A DNA stretch of 64,000 nt from Leucocoprinus leucothites (lineage: Eukaryota; Basidiomycota; Agaricomycetes; Agaricales; Agaricaceae), in the NCBI GenBank assembly GCA_013368445.1, contig JAACJO010000002.1:1302001-1366000 (forward strand). Reading direction: 5' to 3'. The notes below the pieces were generated by a model that had not been told where the DNA came from, did no database searches, and was given only the letters and a program-made list of their open reading frames with translations. Positions 55,271 to 64,000 of the stretch are shown here, piece after piece. The position numbers and the translations under genes were made by a program. The first letter of the stretch is position 1. Every line of letters begins with the position of its first letter.

Positions 55271-57811
55271 TCAGAGTCTGTATCTGTACCCACTCCAAGC
55301 GTCGCCCTTTTCTCTTTTCGCGTCCGCCAGAGTCGCAAACCGTCCGTTTCTCTTGGCTCTCTCTTCGTCTCCTTCATCATTGCCGATCACCTCGTCCCTT
55401 TCTCCTCTCTCGCGGGCCTTGTTTTCACGATCTAAGAAGTAGAGCATGGCTACACTTGTGACGACGCCAAATCCGACGTACATCAGAACAAGACCTGAGA
55501 AATAACGAGGAACTGTTCAGCCAAGTTAGGATCACCAACGTCGTCTCCACTTACCATGGCCGAGGGGATACCATGGTGCATCTTGAGCTCGGTACTAGAA
55601 TTACGATCAATGAAATATTTTGAATGGTGGGCAATGGGATTCAAACGTACCACATTGGAGCTGACGGCGCCGTTGATGTTCCCACTGCAAAGAAATTCAA
55701 TCCAACCACACCCCGTACCTGCAACGCTCGAACTCACAAACTGATAACCATAGCCAACGTCACACTACGTTTGTAAGAGCCTTCTACGTTGTTGGATACC
55801 CAAGCACTTGCAGAGTGCGGATGAGAATCGTCCTAAATCAGCCAGAGACAAAAACTTACATCGTGTTGGCTGAAGAGTGGAGCAAGGTCAGATGGGAACT
55901 ATCCTGAAGGGAGATTGTAGCTCACGGATGATGGGATATATACCGCTGAAAGAATCCATCAGTACGTTGTTCTCAAGAAACGAGATGGGGCATTTACCAG
56001 GTAGCCATGTAAGTAGCAAAGTATGATAGTGCAGGTGTGCGGGAAGATATCAAAATGATGTACCCAGCGCCACCTACACTCTATGATTAACTTTATGTCC
56101 CGAGAGTCAGTGAAAGCGGCATACCCAAACACAGCAGGCCGATGTTGAAATATCCTCGATGACCATATTTATCAGCACAGAAGTTGACGGCGCAAGTGAC
56201 TATGCAAGCAAAGACATAAACGGGGACCGTCAATAGATTAGCAGGGGTTGCCTTGAAGCCTAGCCGGGATATTAATCACGAAATTGCCTCAGCCTCCCAG
56301 TAAACTCACCAAGCTATGAAAGATTCTGTCAGATATCTGGTCAGATTTCACCTATTGTAACCAAGGCTTACCTGGTTGATGATACTCGGTAGAAACAGAG
56401 AAAACGCGTAAAGAGGCATGTCGGAGCCAGAATAGCAAACCACTGGTGAAATAGGGGATCAGCCTTTGTTCGAAATGCCAGAGTAGACACCATAGAAGAA
56501 GCCACATACTTCCAACCCAAGTTTTCCAGTCAAGGAGGCTCTGAAAAATGTACTTCCAGCGCAATTGCTCTCCAGCAGCGCTGAATTGGTCATCTTCTTG
56601 CAAACGCCGAACTACAACGGTCCGTTCAGCTTCGCTCAAAAACTTTGCCGTGTCTGGGAAGTCCTGAAGGACAAAAAATGACAAGGCACCGACGACGATT
56701 GTAGCCAGTCCTTCGATGACTGTTCTGATAGTCAAATTGACCCGAAAACTAAGAAAGAAATGATCACTTGCTGAAGATCCAAGCCCAGGCGGGCTTTCCA
56801 CCTATACCATCCATGTTCGATATCGCAGCCTGCACAAGCGTCAGCCGGTTCTTGGAAATATAACAATTATCTTACAGCTAACAGGCCACCGAAGGCACCG
56901 GATACGGAGGCAGCAGAGAAAAATAATGCTGCACGGATTCCGAACTCAGACCGCTTGTACCAACTGTGGGGGGATAAGTATTGTGATTGAAAGAATTGGG
57001 TATTTAAAGTACAACTCACCAAGACAGATAATAATTAACGCCAGGGAAAAGGCCAGCCTCAAACACTCCGAGCATCCATCTTGTACCTAAGCAGCACGTC
57101 ATTTCCTCCGGGAATAAAATAGTGCAATACGAACTAACCCAATAGTCCACCGTAGTTGTGTACGAGGCCTTGTGTCATCTGTTAAGCTAATTAAGTTCCT
57201 TGGCTCTTTTTAGCCGGAGAAACAAACTTGCCATCATGATACCCCAAAGCAACATCAGCATAGAAAGCCACAATGATGGGCGGAGCCTTTTGAGAAAGAC
57301 ATTGGAAGGGACCTCGAATACGGCGTAGCTGAAGAAAAATATCTGCATAATTCGATTAGCATCTCTCAGGGTAGTTCTCTGATGGCCTGGCGAACCGTCA
57401 ATGTAAGCAGGTATTGGGTGTCGTTCAGGTGTAGGTCATTTGTCATATGGTAAAGCTAATCGTGGTGTGACTTCACGAAAACTGGGAGCAGAGTATAACC
57501 TATCTTACTTTAGCACTACAATCATGGTCAGCTCCCGCAACAATGAGTTATTGACATTCATTTATGAACACTCACTTCCCGATACCGGTCCGATCCAAGA
57601 AACTGAGGAGGTACAACAACGACAACCATGGGATCAATCGCCAGTCAATCTTCCTCATGAGTTTGCGCTCGTCAATACCACTGACATCGACATGGGCATT
57701 ATAAAGAGGAACTTTATGGGGGTCTTCGGTTTTCGAAGGTACATCTTTTTCCAGGGATGCCTCCTTGTCCAGCGTGGATGAGGCAGGTGAGGCAGGTTGT
57801 TGGGTGGCCAT
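55271..57811 (-). CDS. MFS transporter, anion:cation symporter type, 19 exons with microexons
   Basis: ACS/Dal5-like transporter. Start MATQQPASPASS at 57811. Motifs: KIDWRLIPWLSLLYLLSFLD, RTGIGNAKLYHM, NDLHLNDTQYLLTLT, FSYAVFEVPSNVFLKRL, TRWMLGVFEAGLFPGVNYYL, WYKRSEFGIRAALFF, LQDFPDTAKFLSEAER, PLYAFSLFLPSIINQLGF, ATPANLLTVPVYVFA, CGIYPIIPNTIAWVSNNVEG, GNINGAVSSNVYRAQDAPWY, then an acidic/basic tail. Nineteen exons were needed. Microexons: 57515-57509 (7 nt, IGNAK), 56313-56310 (4 nt, QLG), 55945-55926 (20 nt) and 55869-55860 (10 nt). The intron at 57231 starts with GC (gcaagt). Substrate unknown. Confidence 0.85.
56310..56313 (-). other. Four-nucleotide microexon in MFS gene
   Basis: Sequence CTTG between a 58-bp intron (gtaagc...catag) and a 50-bp intron (gtgagt...ggctag). 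Skipping it would shift the frame; including it gives INQLGFKATPANLL, the conserved family reading. Confidence 0.7.
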
Positions 57812-58839
57812 GGTCTCCGATCGTCGAAAAGGGGGAATCCTAGGTGCCTCTTCCAAGCGATTTATATTTGAGCCTGTCTACATTCTCAGCGTGAAAGCAG
57901 GAGCTAAGATAGAATTAGAACTGACCGGCGGATGTTCAAATAGACGCGGAATTCCGGAGGCCGAATCCCTTAGATGCTAGCTCCCTGTGATAGGTGTCCG
58001 TTGGGAGCCCTGACAGGAACTCTTCGCAGGATGGAGTCCTTAAGAACCTCCCTCCTCAGCATCTATCAAGTAGCATAAGATGTAAGGGGAAAGTCATTAC
58101 CCACAGGCGTCACTATTCTTCCACGCCCGTGACCCTCGGTTAGATCAAGGGACGTGTCTGCTGAGCCTGCTGGTATGTAAGTCCCCATGTCAGGTCCCTA
58201 ATATGATATTGGAAAGGTGGAGAGGCTCTGACAAGCTGGGGCTCTGGAGCCAAGCGCGGAAAGCACATTGGCGAGGTCCAGGCTTGCGAGGTCCTGCAGA
58301 TTCGCGGGTGCTGGGATGGGGAAAAGACGGCGCGAGTGGACCGGCACACTCGGATTACTTCTCCATCTTTCCCCAGCCAGCCTAACATGCCGTCATTCTT
58401 GAACAAAAATAGGAAGCAGTCGCCCAATGATCCCCACGCTGCAAAGATATCACGCGTGCCGCAATCAAGGGACGTATTCCCACTCCATCTTTATTGGTGA
58501 GTATGTCGATGCGGGGTAGCCTTCTTTTGAAAAAGCTGATGGTTGTTGAAATTAAGCAGCACCCAAGGTAAATTGGACCTGAGAGTGATACAATCGTCAG
58601 TAATTCATGAGTCCCTTGCTGATCGTCTCAAATGATGCACTGACAAAGCCAGATATTTATCATTCATTCACATCTGCTAAATGGTACGTACTTCCACTCC
58701 TTTAGCGATTCCTATCTGTCAGCAGATCAGCACAGAGGGGCACACCTGCACGTGGATTACAGGACTGATGCAAGCCAACAAGGCATTTAAACGTTAAACT
58801 TTGGATATAGCTCCTTAGATTTACGCGCACCCCACCCTA
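57812..58839. other. Divergent intergenic region
   Basis: About 1 kb between the MFS gene and the GFA gene, carrying both promoters. A run of short frames at 58140-58430 is not credible. Confidence 0.4.
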
Positions 58840-59388
58840 ATGGCTTCGGTCGACAAAACTCAAAGCGACACTCGCCAAGAGTCCGTCACAATTCATGGCT
58901 CCTGTTTCTGCGGTGTTGCATCTTACAAACTAGAAGGCAATCCTTTCTTCAGCGTTTATTGTCACTGCACTCGGTGCCAGCGTGGTCATGGTACGAGAAA
59001 TCGTTGCCAACTTTATCATACCGCTTAGCATCGGACCTTAGCTAGCCCCTTCGTCCTTGTCCTCCATTATCCCTCAGAGGCATTCACGTGGACCCACGCC
59101 AACCAGGATGCAGTCTTCACGAACTCAGAAGCAAGCTCTCAATGGAAAGAATGGCGATGCAAATCTTGCCTTTGTATTATCGGGCACGAGAAATCTGGTG
59201 AAAGGTGGTCAATCAAGGGAGCATTGTTTCGCCGAAATGCACAAGGTTTAATTGAAAATTGGCATCTCATCAAGCCTACAGACCACATCTTCTATGACAC
59301 CCGGATGTTAGACATAAATGATGGTTTGCCAAAGTGGGAAGGCTTCACGGATGGATCCAGAAGAATGGACTCCGATGTGAGGGACTAA
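58840..59388 (+). CDS. GFA / CENP-V domain protein
   Basis: Small zinc protein of the GFA family (glutathione-dependent formaldehyde-activating enzyme-like). Exons 58840-58990 and 59042-59388, 165 residues. Zinc ligands are in GSCFCGVASYKLEG, YCHCTRCQRGHG and WRCKSCLC. Later segments HYPSEAFTWTH and WSIKGALFRRNAQGL fit the family. Members bind glutathione adducts or act as unknown carbon-sulfur enzymes; the actual reaction is not predictable. The last Cys motif is complete, so it should bind two zinc ions. Confidence 0.85.
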
Positions 59389-60207
59389 ACGTATACGTGT
59401 GAGTCTTGACGTAGTTGTTCTTGGTAGACATACTTATAGATCCAGCTATCAGAATTTACTTGCATATGTCCATGTCCAAGAGGATACATATCTTGATATA
59501 AGCATATAAATACATGGGAATTATGACAGTACACTGCAGCGAAGATGCTCAGTGTATCGTATGAGACGCCGTAATTCATCGCACTGTATAACTCGCGAGT
59601 GTCCGAGCTCCGCACGGAAAGCCGAGGCGCATGGGCTCCATTTCCAGTTAACAAAAATAATGAGCTTGAGACAGAAGGCCAAGAGGCTGTACGGACTCTT
59701 TCTCAGGCCAAGGCGAGGAGAGATTGAAAAGGCTGAGATTTCAGATAAAACAGATAAAACTCCTCGTTCCCAGAGGTATTATTAACTGCACGCAAGGTAA
59801 TCTCGATCTCTTCTCTGCATGTCTTTCAGGCACCATTTATAACGGTGTTTGGCATATGTCGGAGCCCGGGTTCGTTAAATAGCGAGGTCACGCAGCTGGA
59901 ATTAAAGCTATAGTGCAGAATTATACCGTTCTCACTCCTTCCAGTGTCCACGTTTACTACAGCAACGGCTACGAAAGACTAATGTAGAGGTTTCAGATGC
60001 ATTTTCATCCAAGTGACTACCTCCAAAGCATCAACACTGCTATGCAACATCTATGCTGAATATATTCAAGCATCCTGGACGATAAAGCAATTATACTCCG
60101 ATTGACAGCTGCTCAAGCCAGGACCAAAAAGCCGAAGTTGTTATTGAACGACAATAATCATCACAACATGTGCACGCTTGAGACCTATCAGCTGAATGCT
60201 AATGGCT
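59389..60207. other. Convergent intergenic region
   Basis: About 820 bp between the GFA gene and the F-box-like pseudogene. AT-rich, no coding evidence. Confidence 0.45.
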
Positions 60208-61247
60208 TTAGGTTCCTGCGAGAGTAGGAGGAAGAAGTTGGATCGGCAGTATGATCTCATCTCGGAGAACGTGGTTGCAGGGTAAACGAAGGTGGGATCC
60301 TACTACAAGTCGCAAGTCCCGATGACCAAGGACCAGACGCCACATAAGATGCAGTTCCCGTGGCTTTACCATGGAATCCTGACCAAGCTGAGGGGCATAG
60401 TAGTAGTCCCAGCTGTCAAATGGGAGGGTGGGGAAACCCGATAGATTATAAATAGGGTTTATTTCACTGGGAATAAAAGGATCGGCATATCGGAGGTCAA
60501 TACAGGGGAGAATGAGGACGCGAAGGTTGGATGGACAGCTGTCGAGGATCATGGTGACACACCGCTCTGGACCGGGACCAGTTGCTAAGCCCACCGCTGT
60601 GTCGAAAGCGAGATGGGTAAGAGACAAAAGATGGGGTAGAGTATTCCAAGGGTGCGTGGGATTGAAGCAGTGAAGGGTGAGATGGGTTATGTCCTGAAAA
60701 ATACGATGGTTGAAGGCCTCTGTGTGCTTGGCGCCCTTGCTCGGTAAGGCCCCATGCAGGATTCCAACAGTACCTTCGATGTATTGCCATACCCCGGCGC
60801 AACGAGACTTCTCAGATTTGTTGTTACACGAAGGATGGCACAAAGCTTTTTTTGGGTGCCCTTGTCTACCACAGACCGTGAGAGTCCTGACATGACGCCG
60901 GTAAAATTCCTCGTTTTTGGTGAGAGACCGACGTCGCCTTCGAAATGTGCGATAGAAAAGTTCAAACTTCTGCTCTTCGCGGTAACTAAAGACTGAGCGA
61001 CAATACAAGAGTGCTTCAAGCCCAGTCATCGCAAACAACTCAGTGTTCATGCAAACCTTAAATAGACCGACACCATTCACCATGCTCGCACCTGATGCGA
61101 GACGAGAACCAGTTGCGGGATAGCTGTGAAGTCCTCAGCCGCCTTGTTAAAAATAATCTAAATGATATCCATAGGAAATTCCGAATATATAGACGATTCC
61201 TGCACAAAACCGGACTGTATTCTCGGGCTCGTAAAAACACTTTTCAT
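60208..61247 (-). pseudogene. F-box-like pseudogene (subgroup 1)
   Basis: Decayed member of the F-box-like family. From an ATG at 61247 the frame reads SIYSEFPMDII, then an in-frame TAG at the position of the Arg/Cys in the F-box-like core, then IIFNKAAEDF and LVLVSHQVRAW. At the conserved intron after the HW-like position the donor (gtgaat) remains but the expected acceptor AG is GG just before the codons for LEALLYCR. The rest is open: FELFYRTFRRRRRSLTKNEE, FQDITHLTLHCFNPTHPWNT and a shortened tail. Two independent lesions at key sites make it a likely pseudogene; a shorter protein from the internal start at 61083 is possible. Confidence 0.75.
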
Positions 61248-62440
61248 CGCACAGAGTGGCGAGAATCTAGCTCGTACTTCAAAGCACGGACCTCTGGCCG
61301 ATAAAGAAGGGTCAACCGAGGGAGAAGGGAACCTCAAGAGGCTGCTTGAGGGTTGGAATACGGATACTTATTCGGCAAGTAGTTTTATGGTGGTGCGCTC
61401 GGTGGAAGATCGAAAATACCGAAGAGCTGCTGAATTCGACGTGTCTTCCAGAAGACAAGACTCTAATCCTACTCCATCAAGTCGCTTGGCCATAGGAATG
61501 AACTCATGATAGTTCATGATCTGTGGGTGTGACATTATTTCTACCAGTTATCAGGCATAGAGAGATGAAGCCATTGAACATGAAGCCCAAGTTCAGTTGT
61601 ATGGACCTCACTTGACATTACTAGGGTCCTCACTAAACATCGGGATCGACTTACGGGCCGGAGGTGAAGTGAACGGGACCAAAAACCGCTCAAAGGAGAA
61701 CTGAGGAAATTGATCCTTTTTTATACACAAATAAAACGTTTCCAACGTCATGTCAAAGAGATATAGGCCCTATGCAGGTCCTCAGGCTTACATATGGTAT
61801 ATAAATTGCTGCTGTAATATGCAGGTTGTCAATTCTGACTACCTGTTGGAGGTTCCAGTGTCCAATATTTTCGTTTCGATGAGATCAATTTGTGATCTTT
61901 TATTATATGACATGGAAGAGAAGCAACAAAAAGGCCATAATCAAAAGATTTCTACGCGCTTAACTCGGGTTTAGCGCCAACGCTCACTAACTCGAGGCAT
62001 TGAAAAGAAGTTTCCCACATATCGGTTTGCCTTCACCCTCGCTCTTAATCATCTTCCGGCCCTCTTTTAGGGCTTGAAGACCCGTCAAGTGAATGGACAA
62101 TCAAGATTTCAGGGTAGACGGCACAGCCATTTGTACTTTCCTCTCACCACGTTTTCGATGGACCTGGCATCGTGAGCTATCGTGACCACGGTGGCATCCA
62201 ATCAGGATGCTGGCGCTAATCATTCGCCCGTTGGACAAGGAGCACTCAGCATTTACAGATTCCAGACGACAAAATTCGAGTCACTGGAACGCATCGGCGG
62301 GGAATTTACGTCTATATCGGCACCGCAGCCGCAACTGGATGGCTGTATAAAAGTGGTCGATCTTTAAACTATAAAATGCCAACCGTCGGACCCGCCTCTG
62401 AACCCACTTCACTGGTTGTCTTCGGTCGTCAACTGCCGAC
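61248..62440. other. Divergent intergenic region
   Basis: About 1.2 kb between the F-box-like pseudogene and the second BCS1-like gene. A 74-codon frame at 61750-61974 is not recognisable. It should include the BCS1-like promoter near 62340 (tataaaag on the plus strand). Confidence 0.4.
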
Positions 62441-64000
62441 ATGGCTGCTCCTAGCTTCCTTGTACAATCTGTTCTTTCCGCCCTCGTTGGCTCAGGAGCT
62501 TCACCTCAGAATCAATGCACTCCAGGCAACGCGACTGATTCCTCGGGAACTTCAGTCTTTACGCCTGAGACCACGAGTATTCCCACATTTATCACGTCGC
62601 TTCTGACAATTTCCGCACTTCGTGACTGGTTAAAGCTCTTCATAATCGGTGGCGTTATTGAGTTCTGCCGTCGAATCGTAGTACAGAGTTATCACACTGT
62701 TTATAACTGGTTCTTTATCACCGCTGTTTTTATGGAAGACGATGAGAGTTTCGGTAAGCCTTTTTAACTCTGTACTCATTTATATTGTTTTCTGAACAAT
62801 TTCTTCGCGTAGACTGGATCATGGTTTGGCTATTGAAACACACTTCTTGGACCAATGCGCGTGATGTCCAGATCAGCACTCGATCCTTCGGCCTCAAATC
62901 GAATGCAGTTCTCATTCCAGGTGAGGAAGATGAAGACCCAAGTGCGGTGGTCAGTGGCGATCGACCACTTTCCTATATTCCATCGTATTCCTCGAGCCAC
63001 ACGTTTTGGTATAAGCGCCACTGGTGTCGTGTCAGTCGCCTGCAGAAGGACGGAGCGCAGTGGTATAAGACCAAGGAGGAATATTTGGAGATGTGGTATG
63101 TTTATTTATCTCTCTCTTCATTCGCATAATAGCTGAAAACTGGGGCTGCTTAGTATTCTTGCATGGGATCAACAAATTTTAAATCGACTACTCTTAGAAG
63201 CAAAGCGAGCCTACAAGTCTGCTCAGGAAAACTCCATTTCTGTCTACGTCTCTGATCCGTGAGTCGTCTATGTTCATTCCTCCTTCCTGAGAGGACCATG
63301 CTCATGGATTATCTGGGGCCATAGGCAACACGGATGGCGCCATGTCACTACGCGGCCTAAACGCCCTCTCAGCTCTATCGTCCTTGACCCTGGCATCAAA
63401 GATTTGCTTATCGAGGACGCCCAAGATTTCTTGGAAAACAAAAATTGGTATGCTGTTCGTGGCATTCCTTTCCGCCGTGGTTATCTTCTTGTGTGTTATT
63501 GATTGAACTATCATTGAGCTGAAAGACTGATTGTAATACTTTTTAGCATGGCGCCCCAGGTTCTGGCAAAACTAGTATCATACATAGCTTGGCCGGTGAA
63601 TTGGGTTTAGACATCTACATTGTTTCCCTTTCTCGCTCAGGGATGGACGATAGCAGTCTGAATGAATGTATTTCTGAACTTCCCGGTAAGCTTCATATAA
63701 TGCCTTACAGCTAAATCACCACTCACATTTATACAGAAAAATGTATCGCTCTTATGGAGGACATCGATGCAGCTTTTACTACCCCTTTGAACCGGGACCT
63801 CTCTAATGATGGTTCAAATAGCGGTGGTTCCAATACAAGTACCCCTCCTCCTCAAGTTCAACAGCAGCAGCAAGACAGAGTTACCAGGCACGTCTCCCGA
63901 TTGTTTTACTGTCCGCTTGTGCTAACGTCCTTGAACTGTCCAATAGGATCACCCTTAGTGGTCTACTCAATGCCTTGGATGGAGTGGCTGCACAAGAAGG
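62441..64000 (+). CDS. BCS1-like AAA ATPase, copy 2 (cut by window end)
   Basis: Paralogue of 22918-25107. Exons: 62441-62753, 62813-63095, 63154-63258, 63325-63490, 63547-63685, 63737-63887, 63947 onward; exons 2, 3 and 5 have the same lengths (283, 105, 139) as in copy 1. Membrane helix WLKLFIIGGVIEFCRRIVVQ, BCS1_N core WIMVWLLKHTSWTNARDVQI, KRPLSSIVLDPGIKDLLIED, Walker A GAPGSGKT, Walker B ALMEDIDAAF, then a Gln/Pro-rich insert and ITLSGLLNALDGVAAQE. The intron at 63888 begins GC (gcacgt), whereas the equivalent intron of copy 1 has GT. The C-terminal half lies outside the window. Protein identity with copy 1 is moderate outside motifs. Confidence 0.85.

Noticed and set aside
1..64000. tRNA genes, rRNA, CRISPR arrays, bacterial promoters or operons
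   Set aside because: No tRNA-like box A/box B pairs were recognised by eye, and the window is a eukaryotic chromosome. A covariance-model scan was not possible here.

Overview
The window is eukaryotic and almost certainly from a basidiomycete fungus, most likely an Agaricomycete. Genes are dense, nearly all are split by many introns of about 45-70 bp, the protein families are fungal (CCC2, COQ3, ERG13, PAN6, CAX4, BCS1, Rpp40, SUR7/PalI), and mushroom-type TKL kinases and F-box-like proteins are present in several copies. Gene models below were built by hand by joining exons at splice sites, requiring the frame to close and the product to match remembered family motifs. No database search was run.

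Layout. 1-6033: the end of one TKL kinase, then a degenerate PAK-like (STE20) kinase whose reading frame runs on into a second TKL kinase. 7158-8724 (-): secreted GH43 arabinanase. 9899-11822 (+): MFS transporter. 12183-15402 (-) and 15534-16614 (+): copper ATPase CCC2 and ubiquinone methyltransferase COQ3, divergent from a 131-bp promoter. 17373-20691 (-): two F-box-like genes. 21305-22566 (-): probable dynactin p24-like protein. 22918-25107 (-): BCS1-like AAA ATPase. 25631-27942 (+): dolichyl-diphosphatase and pantothenate synthetase. 28105-31651 (-): tandem SDR pair. 32878-36736 (-): three tandem F-box-like genes. 37176-42510: two SUR7/PalI membrane proteins with another F-box-like gene between them. 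43242-46418 (-): Vps9-type Rab5 GEF. 47528-48508 (+): disordered orphan protein. 49018-51417 (-): RNase P Rpp40-like subunit. 51692-53318 (-): HMG-CoA synthase. 55271-57811 (-): second MFS transporter. 58840-59388 (+): GFA/CENP-V protein. 60208-61247 (-): F-box-like pseudogene. 62441-64000 (+): second BCS1-like gene, cut by the window end.

Three themes stand out. (1) Local duplication and decay: TKL kinases, F-box-like genes (six genes plus one pseudogene), SDRs, SUR7/PalI proteins and BCS1 ATPases all occur in more than one copy, and some copies carry clear lesions. (2) Extreme splicing: the GH43 and the two MFS genes need microexons of 4, 7, 10, 10, 13, 19, 20, 22 and 27 nt to keep frame and family motifs, and at least four introns elsewhere look like GC-AG introns. 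(3) A chimeric kinase locus in which a PAK with an altered CRIB motif and DFA in place of DFG is joined in frame to a TKL kinase.

The housekeeping genes serve unrelated pathways (copper loading, ubiquinone, sterol, pantothenate, N-glycosylation, endocytosis, tRNA processing), so no operon-like or biosynthetic cluster is apparent. No tRNA, rRNA, CRISPR array or intact transposon was found.
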